Origin: JAGNNV01 sp031392925
Lineage (GTDB): Bacteria; Acidobacteriota; Vicinamibacteria; Fen-336; JAGNNV01
DNA length: 64,000 bases
Assembly: GCA_031392925.1 (NCBI GenBank)
Contig: JANMVV010000049.1
Coordinates: forward strand, 50,885-114,884
Reading direction: 5' to 3'
Position numbers and translations under genes: made by a program. Shown in pieces: positions 33,931 to 44,108 of this stretch. The notes beneath the pieces are model-generated. The model saw only the letters and a program-made list of their open reading frames with translations. It was not told the origin of the DNA and did no database searches. Position 1 is the stretch's first letter; every line of letters starts with the position of its first letter.

Positions 33931-36570
33931 TTGCCACAGACCCTCGGCGCCGCCCTCGCCTTTCCCGCAGCGTTCGTCCTGCTGTTCCTTCCCGGCCTCG
34001 GCTTCCTCTCTCTGCTCCGCCCCGCCGATCGCGACCGGCTTGGTCTCGACGAGAGGCTCTTCTTCACGGGAGCCATCTCGGTCGCGGTGTCCGCATGGTT
34101 GGCGCTGCTGCTCGCCGAGTTCGGGGCTTTCGGCACGGTCCGCGCCGCGGCCGTGGAAATCGTTCTCTTCGTCATTGTTCTCCTGATCGCCCGACTTCTT
34201 GGCCGGCCGGCCGCCGCGCCCTTCGCGCGGCCGGAGCGGGCGGTCACGCTTCTGCCCGCGCTGGCCATAGCCATCGGCGCCTTCCTGTTGCAGGCGAAGC
34301 CGAGCGAGTACATCGTCGGCGGCCGTGATCCCGGGGCGTATGTCTCGGCCATGGGGGTGATCGCGCGGACGGGAGCCATCACGCATCTCGATCCGGTGGT
34401 GTCATCGATTCCCGCCGAGGACCTCTCGCTCTTCTACGCGAACCTCGACGAGGCCCCGTTCCGCTTCACGCTGGATGGCGACGACGATCACCCACAGCCG
34501 TCATGGCCGCGGTTCATGGGTTTCGAGCTGGATCATCCGAAGAGTGGCCTGATCACCCCGCAGTTCTTCCATCTCTTTCCGGCGTTCGGCGCCTACCTCT
34601 TCGAAACCATGGGCGTGCGAGGGGCCCTCGCGACCCCCCCCATCTTTGGAATTCTCGGAACCCTGGCCGCGTTCTTTCTGGGACGCCGCATGTTTGGAAC
34701 CGCGGTGGCGCTTATCGGCACGCTGGGCCTTGCCACCACCGTCCTTCAGGTCTGGTTCGCGCGATACCCGGTGTCCGAGGGTTTTTCGCAGTTCTTGATT
34801 CTCTCGGGCCTGCTCGCACACCGGCTCGATTCCCAAAGCGACACCCGAGCGTTCGGGTGGCTTTCCGGCGGACTTCTGGGCCTGACCCTGCTGGTGAGGA
34901 TCGACAGCGTCCTCCTGCTCCTGCCTCTCGCATTCTGGGTGGCCGTCCAGTTCGTAAGCCGCGCGGGCCGGTGGAAGTCGAGAGTTCTCAGCCTTCTCGT
35001 TCCATTCGTGGTTCTGCTCGTCCACGCCGCGATTCACGCGGTGTTCTTCTCGAAGCGCTACGCGCACCAGATTCTCACCCGGCGCTACTGGAATCATCCG
35101 CCCTCGTTCTGGCTGCTTCTCGCGGCTCTCGGCCTGGTCGCGGCCCTTCTGATCCGGAAGCATGGCCCACGATGGATGAGCCTCATGTCTCGACGCGAAA
35201 AATCCCTTCGGACCGCGGCCGTGGTGGTCCTGGGCGTGGTCGTGATCTACGCGCTCACCCTGCGCCCCGCCCTTTCCGCGTGGGCGGGCGGCGACGGGAA
35301 CGTCAAGGCGGAGAGGCTCGCGGATCCGGGTGTCCTTCAGACGCTCGGCTTCAACCGGCTGGCCGCTCACGACGCCCAGGCCCTGCGCCGCTTCTCCTGG
35401 TTCGTGGGCGCGCCCGGGCTGGCCCTCGCCTTCTTTGGCCTCGCCCTCTTCATCAAGCGCGCCGGTTCGAACGACGTCCTGGCGCTCGCCGTGCTCCTCG
35501 TCTTTTCCGGCTTCTACTTCTACAAGATCCGCGTCTTCAACGACTACTTCTTCGCCATGCGCCGCTACCTGCCGGTGACGCTACCCTTCACCTTCATGCT
35601 CGCAGCGCTCGCCGTGGTGACGATGGCGCAGTGGTCGAAAGGGTGGCGGCTCGCTGGAGCGGCCGCCGGCCTTCTCGCTCTTGGCACCTCGGTGGCGAAC
35701 ACCCGGCCGATCCTGTCTTATGTGGACTGGAAGGGGAGCGTTCGATTCGTGGCTGACGTGGCCCGACGATTCGGTCCGAAAGATGTGGTCCTGTTCGAGC
35801 AACCCAAGAGCATCCACCTGCTCTCGCTCCCCCTTTGGGGCCTTTATGGGGCAAACGCCCTGGAGTTTCGCCGCTTCAATCCCGACCCCGAGCGGCTCGC
35901 CCATCTCATCGCCGCCTGGAGAAAGACGTATCGGAACATCTACTTCGTGACCAGTTTCAGAACCGATGTCTGCGGCCTCTTCCTCGAGCGCACCCAGACC
36001 TTCCGTTTCAACTCCTCCGAGTTCGAATGGACGTACGACCGCGTTCCGAGCAGGCCCGAGCCGCGCATGGTGGAGTTCTTCCTTTCCCGGGTGATCGAAC
36101 CGGAGACGCTCAAGGTCACCACCGAGCCGTTGATCGACATAGGCGGGCCCGGCGACCTCCAGACCTCCGGTTTCTTCGAGAGCGAAGCCACCGGAGAGCG
36201 CACGTACCGCTGGACCGGCGGCTGTCTCGATGAACGCGGCAACGCCACCGGCTCGATCTATGTGCCCGCCGCCACCGCCGGGGCCCACCTCAGGATCCGG
36301 GCCACCGCCCACCTTCGTCCGGCAAACGCCAGGCCCGCGCAAGTCAAGGCGTTCTTCAATGAGGCACTGGTCGGAGAGTTCACCGCGGATGGGACCTGGC
36401 GCGATTTCGAGATCGTGCTGCCGAGCCCGCTCCCGCCGGGTTCCAGGATCCTTCGCCTCGATGTGCCGGCCTGGCGGCCCACCAACACCGACCCTAGGGC
36501 CACGGACACGCGTGACCTCGGAATCATGGTGGACAGCGTCGAGGTGGTGGCTCGGCCCCCGAAGCCATGA
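33931..36570 (+). CDS. GT-C/ArnT-like multi-span glycosyltransferase
   Basis: An 879-residue membrane protein with TTG start at 33931. Residues 1-560 hold about 12 membrane helices. The first long loop has YIVGGRDPGAYVSAMG, an acidic GRDPG near the expected GT-C metal or catalytic site. Residues about 600-879 are soluble: a region with VLFEQPKSIHLLSLP then a beta-rich domain ending in DVEVVARPP. It is related in shape to dolichyl- or undecaprenyl-phosphate-mannose transferases. No motif fixes the sugar. The adjacent GT4 start overlaps its stop. Confidence 0.75.
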   Translation: MPQTLGAALAFPAAFVLLFLPGLGFLSLLRPADRDRLGLDERLFFTGAISVAVSAWLALLLAEFGAFGTVRAAAVEIVLFVIVLLIARLLGRPAAAPFARPERAVTLLPALAIAIGAFLLQAKPSEYIVGGRDPGAYVSAMGVIARTGAITHLDPVVSSIPAEDLSLFYANLDEAPFRFTLDGDDDHPQPSWPRFMGFELDHPKSGLITPQFFHLFPAFGAYLFETMGVRGALATPPIFGILGTLAAFFLGRRMFGTAVALIGTLGLATTVLQVWFARYPVSEGFSQFLILSGLLAHRLDSQSDTRAFGWLSGGLLGLTLLVRIDSVLLLLPLAFWVAVQFVSRAGRWKSRVLSLLVPFVVLLVHAAIHAVFFSKRYAHQILTRRYWNHPPSFWLLLAALGLVAALLIRKHGPRWMSLMSRREKSLRTAAVVVLGVVVIYALTLRPALSAWAGGDGNVKAERLADPGVLQTLGFNRLAAHDAQALRRFSWFVGAPGLALAFFGLALFIKRAGSNDVLALAVLLVFSGFYFYKIRVFNDYFFAMRRYLPVTLPFTFMLAALAVVTMAQWSKGWRLAGAAAGLLALGTSVANTRPILSYVDWKGSVRFVADVARRFGPKDVVLFEQPKSIHLLSLPLWGLYGANALEFRRFNPDPERLAHLIAAWRKTYRNIYFVTSFRTDVCGLFLERTQTFRFNSSEFEWTYDRVPSRPEPRMVEFFLSRVIEPETLKVTTEPLIDIGGPGDLQTSGFFESEATGERTYRWTGGCLDERGNATGSIYVPAATAGAHLRIRATAHLRPANARPAQVKAFFNEALVGEFTADGTWRDFEIVLPSPLPPGSRILRLDVPAWRPTNTDPRATDTRDLGIMVDSVEVVARPPKP

Positions 36571-37793
36571 AGATCCTCATGGTCACGTCCTCGTACCCTC
36601 TGTTCGATGGAGACGGAACGGCGCCCTTCATCGAGGAGATCGCGCGAAGTGTCGCCGCGCGCGGGCATGAGGTCGACATTCTTCTTCCCGCGCACCCGAG
36701 GCTCCGGCGAGCCGACGAGCCTGGACTGCGGTTCTTCCCTTTCTCGTACGCGCCCGTTCCGAGCCTCAGCGTGTGGGGCTACGCGCAAAGCATGAACGCG
36801 GACCGGGGCTTCAAGGGGAAGACGCTGTTGGTGGCGCCCTTCGCCGCCCTCGCCACCACTCGCGCGGTGAAGCGACGGCTCCGGAGCGATTTCTACGACC
36901 TCGTTCACGCTCAGTGGGTGGTGCCGGGCGGCGTGCTGTCGCGCAAACCCGCAGTGGCGTCCCAAAAGCCTCTGGTCATCTCCCTACATGGCAGCGATGT
37001 GTTCGCCGCGGAGCGAAACACCTTCGTGGGGATCGCGGCGCGCCGCGCGTTTGCGGCGGCGGGTGCGGTGACCGCCTGCAGTTCCGACCTTCGAGACCGC
37101 GCGATCGCTCTCGGCGCACGAACCGAGAGCACGCGCACCGTGCCCTACGGCGTCGATGCCGGCTTCTTCGGCGGCGACCGCTCGACCCCGCAGCCGCAAG
37201 GCGCCGCGATGCGCCGGCGCCTGGGTGCGTCGTCGACGCAGACTCTGGTTGTCGCGGTGGGCCGGCTGGTCGAGAAGAAGGGCTTCGCCCACCTGATCGA
37301 AGCCGCGGGCGATTCACCCCAACTGCACCTCGCGATCGTCGGCGATGGGGATCTTCACGAGGATCTGGAAGCGCGGGCTCACGCGTCTCGAGCATCGCTG
37401 ACCCTCGCCGGGCGTTTCTCTCGCTCGGAGATCCGAGACGCGCTCCAGTGCGCAGACATCGTCGCCATTCCCTCCGTCGTCGATTCGAAGGGAAACGTCG
37501 ATGGCCTTCCGAACGTCCTTCTCGAAGCCATGGCCGCGGGCAAGGCCCTGGTCGCGAGTCGCGTCGCCGGCATTCCGGATGTCGTGCAGGATGGCGTCGA
37601 AGGGATTCTCGTTCCCCAGAAGAACGCGACATCGATACGCGAGGCGTTGCTTCGCCTCGCCGCCAATGCGGGTCTCCGCTCTGAACTCGGGGAGGGCGCG
37701 GCGCGCCGCGTGCGCCGCGACCTCACCTGGGACCTTGTCGCATCCACGCTCGAAGAGTGTTATGTCCAGGCGCAGGCGCTGGCAAAACGTTAA
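36567..37793 (+). CDS. Family 4 glycosyltransferase
   Basis: A 408-residue GT-B enzyme. N-terminal domain begins MVTSSYPLFDGDGTAPF (substrate loop) and has SLHGSDVFA. C-terminal domain carries VGRLVEKKGF, VGDG, LAGRFSRSEI and EAMAAGKALVASRVAGIPDV (the EX7E region). Start is ATG at 36567, overlapping the previous stop. It retains anomeric configuration and uses a nucleotide-sugar. Its donor is unknown. Confidence 0.92.
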   Translation: MKILMVTSSYPLFDGDGTAPFIEEIARSVAARGHEVDILLPAHPRLRRADEPGLRFFPFSYAPVPSLSVWGYAQSMNADRGFKGKTLLVAPFAALATTRAVKRRLRSDFYDLVHAQWVVPGGVLSRKPAVASQKPLVISLHGSDVFAAERNTFVGIAARRAFAAAGAVTACSSDLRDRAIALGARTESTRTVPYGVDAGFFGGDRSTPQPQGAAMRRRLGASSTQTLVVAVGRLVEKKGFAHLIEAAGDSPQLHLAIVGDGDLHEDLEARAHASRASLTLAGRFSRSEIRDALQCADIVAIPSVVDSKGNVDGLPNVLLEAMAAGKALVASRVAGIPDVVQDGVEGILVPQKNATSIREALLRLAANAGLRSELGEGAARRVRRDLTWDLVASTLEECYVQAQALAKR

Positions 37794-37833
37794 CGGCCGG
37801 CAAAGCCGCGTCACCCGCCCGCGCGAGCGGTTG

Positions 37834-38988
37834 ATGGTGATGGTGGCGAGCGCCGGCGCCCGTCTGCTGGCCCCCTTTTTGGCCCGTCCCGCGGCGGATC
37901 CGCCCCTGGAGATTCTCCTGCTTCGGCTGGACCGGATTGGCGACGTCCTCATGAGCCTGCCCGCGATCCGCGCCCTTCGCGACGCGGTTCCGGGCGCGAA
38001 GATCCGGCTCGCGGTGGGGGAGTGGTCGCGCGAGATCGCGAAAGACGCTCCCGTCGATGAGGTCCTGGTCTGGAGCGCTCCCTGGGTGGGTCGAAAGGAC
38101 GAGGGAGCTTCGAGCGTCCGGTCTCTCTTTCAAGTCGCAAGGTCGCGGCGGGCGATGAGGCCCGATCTCGCCATTGACCTCCAGGGCGACGCGCGTGCGA
38201 TGTGGCTCATGGCCGCGACCGGGGCTCGGGCCCGGGTTGGCTATGCCAACACCGGAAGCCCCGCCCTGCTCTCTGCCGTCGCGGACCTGGATGAGGGCGT
38301 GAGCTTCGTCGAGCAGAACTATCGCGCGATCGAAGCGGCCCTTGGCCGCGCGGTCCCGAGAAAGCCCTTCCGGTGGCTCGACGACGAGCGGCGCGCGCGT
38401 GGCGCGGCGCTTTTGGCCACTCGTTTCGCCGAAGCAGGCCTCGACCGGAAGGGACCGGTGATCGGGATTCATCCCGGAGCGGGCCGTCGCATCAAGGAAT
38501 GGCCGGTCGAGAGATTCGTCGAACTGGGCCGGAGACTCGTGAAGGAAAAGAGCGCCACCCTGGTTGTGACCGGCTCGGTGGGCGAAACCGCCAAGGCGGG
38601 AGCGATCAGCTCAGGACTTCAAGGAGCCGCGCTGAATCTGTCCGGCCGGCTGAATCTGGGGGCCTTGGCCGAAGTCATGAGCGCCTTCGACGCGTTCGTC
38701 TCCTGCGATACCTCCGCCATGCACTTTGCCTGCGCGCTTGGTTTACCCTCGGTGGCGATCTTCGGGCCTTCCGACCCCCAAAGGTATTTCTCCGGAGGAG
38801 ATCTGGGCTTCCTATCGGGACGCAAGCACATCGCTCTCGCCCCCACGCTGTGGTGCAGTCCCTGCAACCTCATCCGGCGGCCGCCGGAGGAATGCGAGAC
38901 GGCGCCCGTGCCCGAGTGTCTGGCTCAGATCACCACGACGGCGGTGTTCGAGGCCGCGTTAGAGGTTCTCGAAACCCCGCGGGACTGA
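37834..38988 (+). CDS. Family 9 (heptosyltransferase-type) glycosyltransferase
   Basis: A 384-residue GT-B protein. LLLRLDRIGDVLMSLPAIRAL is the N-terminal ADP-heptose-type motif. HPGAGRRIKEWPVERF and SCDTSAMHFACALGLPSVAIFGPSDP are the C-terminal donor-binding motifs. The start is ambiguous: ATG 37834 is used, but an in-frame ATG at 37762 would overlap the GT4 gene and GAAGAG precedes it. LPS core assembly is possible since lpxC is present. It is convergent with the wzc-like gene 8 bp away. Confidence 0.85.
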   Translation: MVMVASAGARLLAPFLARPAADPPLEILLLRLDRIGDVLMSLPAIRALRDAVPGAKIRLAVGEWSREIAKDAPVDEVLVWSAPWVGRKDEGASSVRSLFQVARSRRAMRPDLAIDLQGDARAMWLMAATGARARVGYANTGSPALLSAVADLDEGVSFVEQNYRAIEAALGRAVPRKPFRWLDDERRARGAALLATRFAEAGLDRKGPVIGIHPGAGRRIKEWPVERFVELGRRLVKEKSATLVVTGSVGETAKAGAISSGLQGAALNLSGRLNLGALAEVMSAFDAFVSCDTSAMHFACALGLPSVAIFGPSDPQRYFSGGDLGFLSGRKHIALAPTLWCSPCNLIRRPPEECETAPVPECLAQITTTAVFEAALEVLETPRD

Positions 38989-38995
38989 CCAGGGT

Positions 38996-41176
38996 CTAGG
39001 GGTTCGGGCTCTCGCGGGTCTCGTGGCCGTGCTTCTTTGAGCCCTCGCCCTCGGCGCCGTAGTACGGCGAGTAATAGCGCCCGTAGTAGTAGGAATGCCG
39101 GTGCAGGTCGACCCGGTTCAAAACGACCCCCAGTACCGCGGCTCGCACCGCGCGGAGCTGATCCGCGACATGACGAACCGCCTGGCGGGGCGTCTTGTCT
39201 CCGGAGCACACCACCACGATCCCGTCGGCCAGGGTCGCGATGATCGAAGCGTCCGACAGGCCCAATGCCGGAGGAGAGTCGATGATGACCCAGTCGTACC
39301 GGCTTCGCGCCTGATCAATGAGCGCCTTCATGGCGTCCGAGCCCAGGCGCTCCGAGGAGAGATTCTGCGGCGTGCCCGCGGGTATCACATCCAGACCCCG
39401 GACCGGTCCGGCTCGCGCCACCAGATTCACGGGACCTTCCGAGGAGAGAACGCCGGACAACCCCGGACTCTGGGGAACGTTCAGGAGCTGATGGATAGAG
39501 GGCCGCCTCAGGTCGGCGTCGATGAGCAGAACGTGCGCCTTGTTCTGGGCGAAGAGGATGGCGAGACCCGCGGCCACCGTGGATTTCCCCTCGCCCGGCG
39601 ACGCGCTCGTGAAGGCAAGGACTTTTGGCCGGGCCTGGGCCGAACCATAGATGAGGTTCGTTCTCACCACGCGCAGACTATCGGCGAGGCCGTTCTTCGA
39701 ATCGCCGATGGCGGGTGCCAGTGAACCCTGGGGAAGCCTTCGGATCAGCGGGACGATTCCGAGGAAAGGAAGTCCGAGGCCCTCCTTCACGTCCTCGGGC
39801 GACTGGACGGAATCATCGAAGCGCTCCGCCATCCAGGCCAGAAGAAGGCCGCCGATCAAGCCGCCGATGAAGGCGTAGAGGAAGTTGCGCTGTCTCTGGG
39901 GGGAGACCGGATCCTTTGAGGGCCGCGCGTTCTGAATGATCTGGGCATCGAGAATGGTGGTCGACCCATTCGCCTGCCGCTGGAACAGAGTTTCGATGGA
40001 GCTGCGGCTGACCTCGATTTTCTTGCGCTCCAGCGAGTAGCCCAGAGACTCCTTCTCCACGTCGGCCAGTTCATTCTGTATCCGCGCCATGTTGGACTTG
40101 AGCCGCGATTCTTCATTAACGGCCAGCTGGTATTCGGAGTCCGCGCCCTCTTCAAGCGAGCCCATTTCCTGAGCGAGGCGCTGTCTCGCTGCCGCGAGCT
40201 GCTGCTGGACCGCGAGGACATCCGGGTGCTTGGGGCCCAGGGTCGAAAGAAGCGTGGTCTCGCGGTCCTCGAGCTCGCTCACCCTGGCCGTGGCTGCGCG
40301 CACGAGGGGATCGGAACGCACGGCCGCGACGCCCCCGCGCAATTGAGTCGCTTCCCGTCTCCTGGCCTCGCGCCCCACCCGCGAGGTCTGGGCGTTGACG
40401 AGCGCTTCCTGAAACGCGCGGAACTCTCTTTCGAGCATGGCCTTCCGGACTTCGAGATCGCCAAGCCCGGACTTGCCGCCCATCTCTCGCAGTCCGGTGA
40501 TCTGCTCAGTCAGACGTTGCTCCTTTTCCTCCACCTGGGCGCCGAGCGCCTTTCGCGACTGGTCGACCGCCTGACTGTTCGCCGCTTCGGTTTCGCGCAG
40601 GTACTGGTCCAGTACCGCGTTCGCCACATCGGCCGCGATCTTCGGGTCGTAGGCGGCAATTCGGATCTCGATCCAGGTGGACCTGGTGTCGCCCGTCACC
40701 TGGAGACGCGAACGGAATGCCGCGACCATATCCGTGGGCGCGTCCGTTCCCTCGGCCCCGATGAGGCGTCCCCACTCCGCCCGCATGCGATCCGGCCAGC
40801 TTCCGATGGGCCCCAGAGAAAGTTCCTTCTGCGCGGCGGCATCGAGCGACGGCACGGTGCGAGAGGCGAACTCCGGGCTGCGAATCAAGACCCGCTGACG
40901 CTCCAGGATCGCGCCCAGGCGCGTGACCTCCGTGGACATCCTCGCGAGGGGGTTCGCGGCCATGGCCTCGGCGACGGCGACGACCGCGAGGCCTTCGTAC
41001 ACCGACCGCAGAGTGTAGTTGTAGATGGTGGCGCCCACGAGCGAAACCACGAGACCCAGCGCGACGAGCCGCCGCCTGCGGACGACAATCATCCACTCCC
41101 GACGCAGGCCGGGGACGACGTCGAAGCGTTCTTCGTTCAATGAGTTCTCATGGGGAGGATTCGCGGGCCGGAGCAC
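38996..41176 (-). CDS. Wzc-type polysaccharide co-polymerase and BY tyrosine autokinase
   Basis: A 726-residue protein. N-terminal Wzz domain with membrane helices at about residues 36-54 and 430-450, and a long coiled-coil periplasmic part between. The cytoplasmic kinase domain has Walker A SASPGEGKST, Walker A' LLIDADLRRPS and Walker B DWVIIDSPP. The C-terminus is Tyr-rich, HSYYYGRYYSPYYG, the usual autophosphorylation cluster. It controls export or chain length of an exopolysaccharide. The GTG at 41176 is the furthest in-frame start; a TTG at 41140 is possible. It is convergent with the glycosyltransferase genes. Confidence 0.92.
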   Translation of the reverse strand: MLRPANPPHENSLNEERFDVVPGLRREWMIVVRRRRLVALGLVVSLVGATIYNYTLRSVYEGLAVVAVAEAMAANPLARMSTEVTRLGAILERQRVLIRSPEFASRTVPSLDAAAQKELSLGPIGSWPDRMRAEWGRLIGAEGTDAPTDMVAAFRSRLQVTGDTRSTWIEIRIAAYDPKIAADVANAVLDQYLRETEAANSQAVDQSRKALGAQVEEKEQRLTEQITGLREMGGKSGLGDLEVRKAMLEREFRAFQEALVNAQTSRVGREARRREATQLRGGVAAVRSDPLVRAATARVSELEDRETTLLSTLGPKHPDVLAVQQQLAAARQRLAQEMGSLEEGADSEYQLAVNEESRLKSNMARIQNELADVEKESLGYSLERKKIEVSRSSIETLFQRQANGSTTILDAQIIQNARPSKDPVSPQRQRNFLYAFIGGLIGGLLLAWMAERFDDSVQSPEDVKEGLGLPFLGIVPLIRRLPQGSLAPAIGDSKNGLADSLRVVRTNLIYGSAQARPKVLAFTSASPGEGKSTVAAGLAILFAQNKAHVLLIDADLRRPSIHQLLNVPQSPGLSGVLSSEGPVNLVARAGPVRGLDVIPAGTPQNLSSERLGSDAMKALIDQARSRYDWVIIDSPPALGLSDASIIATLADGIVVVCSGDKTPRQAVRHVADQLRAVRAAVLGVVLNRVDLHRHSYYYGRYYSPYYGAEGEGSKKHGHETRESPNP

Positions 41177-41281
41177 CCTTTGGGCGATTTTCTCAGATGT
41201 GGAAGGTCAAGCGAGGCGACTAGAGTAAGCGTAGCCCCAGCCGCCTTCAAACCCGTATCACCGAGAAACGAGAGAACCCGC

Positions 41282-42940
41282 ATGTTCCTGACCTCAAGCG
41301 CTCTTGCCCTTTTGCTCGCCGCCCCCCCCGATCGCATCCTCGTGAACGGTGTGGTCCACACGATGGACGAGGCCCGGCCCCGGGCCGAAGCGGTGGCGAT
41401 GACCGGTGGCCGGATCACGGCGGTAGGCTCCACCGCCGATGTTCTGGCTCTCAAGGGTCCGCAAACCGAGGTCATAGACCTGCAGCGCGCCACCGTGGTT
41501 CCGGGTCTGAAGGAGAGCCACGGCCACTTCGTCGGCATCGGTCAGGCCCGGATGGTTTTGAACCTCGTGGGAACGAAGAGCTGGGACGAGGTGGTCGCGC
41601 GAGTGGCGGCGGCGGTGAAGCAGCGTCCCAAAGGGGTCTGGATCGTGGGTCGCGGGTGGCACGAGGGGAAGTGGGAAACGAAGCCCGTGGGGGAGGTCCG
41701 CGGCTTTCCGCGCCATGACGCTCTCTCCGCGGTCTCGCCGGACAATCCCGTCTACCTCGTCCGCGCCGACGGCCACGCGGGCTTCGCCAACGCCCAGGCC
41801 ATGGCGCTCATGAAGATCACGAAGGAAACCAAAGCGCCCGCGGGCGGCGACGTCATCCGAGATGAGACCGGACAGCCGACCGGCGTCTTCATCGACACCG
41901 CCAAGCGCCTGATCCAGCCGCCGGATCCGACCGAAGCGGACATTCGCGAGGCCATTCGACTGGCCACGGAAGAGTGCCTGCGCAAGGGCATCACGTTCTT
42001 GGATGACGCGGGCGCCGACCTTTCGACCATCGCCATCTACAAGGAACTGGCGGCGAAGAACCAGCTCGGGCTCCGCCTCTACGCAATGATCGCGGGCCTC
42101 GACAACCTGAAGAAGTTCGGCCCGCCCCAGCCCGGAGGGCCGGATTCGTTCCTGAGCATCCGTTCCGCCAAGCTCGTGATCGATGGCGCTCTCGGCTCCC
42201 GCGGCGCCAAGCTCCTCGAACCCTACGTCGATGATCCCGGCAACACCGGGCTGTGGGTCACCGACCCCGCGGTTGTTCGCGAGGCGGCGCTTTATGGAAT
42301 AGAGCACGGCTTCCAGGTCAACGTGCACGCGATCGGCGACGCGGGGAACCGCGCGGTGCTCGACGCGTTCGAAGCCGCGCTCAAGGCGCATCCGGAGAAG
42401 AGGGACGTGCGTTTCCGGGATGAGCACTCCCAGATCCTCGACGAGAATGACATCCCGCGTTTCGGCCAGCTGGGCGTGATCGCCTCGATTCAGGGAATCC
42501 ACGGAACCTCCGATCTGCCCTGGGCCTCACAGCGCCTTGGGGAAGCGCGAGTCCTCGAGGGTGCTTACGTGTGGCAGAAGCTCAAGAGGTCCGGCGCCGT
42601 CCTGATCAACGGAACCGATGCGCCGGTGGAGGACGTGGATCCGATCAAGTCCTACTACGCCTCGGTCACGCGCCAGAGCGAAGCCGGGGTTCCTCAGGGC
42701 GGCTATCAGCCCGATCAGAAGCTCACTCGCCTCGAGGCGCTCAAGTCCTACACGAAGGACGCCTACTGGGGATCCTTCGCGGAGGCGAACGGGGGCGTCA
42801 TCGCGCCAGGGAAGTGGGCGGACCTGACGGTTCTTTCCCTGGACATCCTGAGCGTCCCTGACCCCGAGATACTGAAAACGCGGGTTCTCTACACCATCGT
42901 GAACGGAAAAGTCGCCTATCGAGGGAGCGCCGCGAAATAG
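41282..42940 (+). CDS. Exported amidohydrolase (YtcJ-like)
   Basis: A 552-residue protein with a short hydrophobic N-terminus (MFLTSSALALLLAAPP) that may be a signal peptide. Amidohydrolase motifs: GLKESHGHFVG (HxH with Glu before, instead of the usual Asp), NVHAIGDAGNRAVLD and ingTDAPVE near the end, with the C-terminal strand APGKWADLTVLSLDIL. The YtcJ group hydrolyses amide or ester bonds; substrate unknown. The gene is 18 bp before the next gene, so they may be co-transcribed. Confidence 0.85.
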   Translation: MFLTSSALALLLAAPPDRILVNGVVHTMDEARPRAEAVAMTGGRITAVGSTADVLALKGPQTEVIDLQRATVVPGLKESHGHFVGIGQARMVLNLVGTKSWDEVVARVAAAVKQRPKGVWIVGRGWHEGKWETKPVGEVRGFPRHDALSAVSPDNPVYLVRADGHAGFANAQAMALMKITKETKAPAGGDVIRDETGQPTGVFIDTAKRLIQPPDPTEADIREAIRLATEECLRKGITFLDDAGADLSTIAIYKELAAKNQLGLRLYAMIAGLDNLKKFGPPQPGGPDSFLSIRSAKLVIDGALGSRGAKLLEPYVDDPGNTGLWVTDPAVVREAALYGIEHGFQVNVHAIGDAGNRAVLDAFEAALKAHPEKRDVRFRDEHSQILDENDIPRFGQLGVIASIQGIHGTSDLPWASQRLGEARVLEGAYVWQKLKRSGAVLINGTDAPVEDVDPIKSYYASVTRQSEAGVPQGGYQPDQKLTRLEALKSYTKDAYWGSFAEANGGVIAPGKWADLTVLSLDILSVPDPEILKTRVLYTIVNGKVAYRGSAAK

Positions 42941-42958
42941 GGCGCGCGAGAAGGCGTC

Positions 42959-44014
42959 ATGGTTTCCGCGACCGGACCCCGAGGCGCCGTCACGGCGTTT
43001 CCGACGAGCGAGGAAAGCCTGGCCCTCCAGGCGAGCCTTCTGGACGGAAACCGCGCCCTGGAAGCCTGGCGGAAGCTCTCGAGTTCGACCGGTCTGGAGG
43101 AAGGCGGCATCGCTTGGATCGCCCCGCTGCTGATGGCGAACCTCCAGCGCATCGTTCCGGACGACCCCTGGGTCAAGGGCAATCCGCACTACCTCACCCT
43201 CGCTCTCCTCAAGGGCCGAGCCATCACGACGTCGGCGGAGCAGATCCTTCGTTGCCTGGCCGAGGCCGCGGTTCCAACCATGGCCCTCAAGGGGCTCGCC
43301 CTGGGCGCCACCGTCTACGACTCGCCGGGCCTGCGCACGGTTTCGGATCTCGACATCCTCGTTCCCGGCAAAGACCTTTTCCGGTCCATGGAGGCACTCA
43401 AGCGGCACGGTCTGAGGGCCGGACTTGGCGAACCGGTGGGACCGAACGGTCTGCGCGCGAATCACGCGGTCGTTTTCGTCCCGTCAAAGCGGCACGAGCT
43501 GAGCATCGATCTCCACTGGCATGTTCTTGCGAGCGCGCGCGCAGACGACGACGACGCCTCGTTCTGGTCGGCGGCTCAGCCGCTCGTGATCGGAAGCACT
43601 CCAACCCTCGGCCTGTGTCCGGAGCACCAGTTGCTGCACGTTCTGGTGCATGGAGTGAGGTGGACCCGGATGCCGCACGTGCGCTGGGTCGCCGACGCCG
43701 CACTCGTCCTCCGCCGCGCGAAGGAGGGTTTTCGGGTGGAGAGATTTCTCGAGGCGACGCGACGCTTCGACGCGGTGGTCCCGGTTCAGGAAGGCCTGGC
43801 CTTCGTGGCCGACATCAGCGAAGAAGGTCGCGAACTCCTCGAGCGCGCGTCCACGCTCACCAGATCCCGCTTTTCGGAATTGGCGTTCAGGGCACGCAGC
43901 ACGTCCTACGAGGATCGAACGATCGCCGACCGCATCGCTCTTCGCATCGAGTCGGCGGTCTGGACGCAGAGAGCGCGCAGGCGCTCTTCTCGCTCCGACA
44001 CCGCGGATAGGTGA
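42959..44014 (+). CDS. Nucleotidyltransferase-like protein (NTP_transf_5 type)
   Basis: A 351-residue protein without signal peptide. The motif ALKGLALGATVYDSPGLR followed by VSDLDILV is the uncharacterised nucleotidyltransferase (PF14907-like) signature with an acidic DLD centre. IDLHWHVL later provides further acidic and His residues. These proteins often accompany glycan or peptide clusters in other bacteria. Here it is next to the amidohydrolase and upstream of the CarH-like regulator. Activity unknown. Confidence 0.7.
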   Translation: MVSATGPRGAVTAFPTSEESLALQASLLDGNRALEAWRKLSSSTGLEEGGIAWIAPLLMANLQRIVPDDPWVKGNPHYLTLALLKGRAITTSAEQILRCLAEAAVPTMALKGLALGATVYDSPGLRTVSDLDILVPGKDLFRSMEALKRHGLRAGLGEPVGPNGLRANHAVVFVPSKRHELSIDLHWHVLASARADDDDASFWSAAQPLVIGSTPTLGLCPEHQLLHVLVHGVRWTRMPHVRWVADAALVLRRAKEGFRVERFLEATRRFDAVVPVQEGLAFVADISEEGRELLERASTLTRSRFSELAFRARSTSYEDRTIADRIALRIESAVWTQRARRRSSRSDTADR

Positions 44015-44076
44015 GGTCGCTTGGCCGGTTCCCTTTCACCAGGATCCGCCCCATCGACCAAAAACTGCTCAAAACC

Positions 44077-44105
44077 TTGACAGAACGCTCCTCCCCCCGT
44101 ACCAT
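44077..44105 (+). promoter_or_regulatory. Sigma70-type promoter of the CarH-like gene
   Basis: TTGACA (44077-44082), 17-bp spacer, TACCAT (44100-44105). The start is predicted near 44112, giving a leader of about 18 nt before the ATG at 44130. It is placed so that a dyad (44109-44124) lies over the transcription start. Confidence 0.7.
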
Positions 44106-44108
44106 GCC

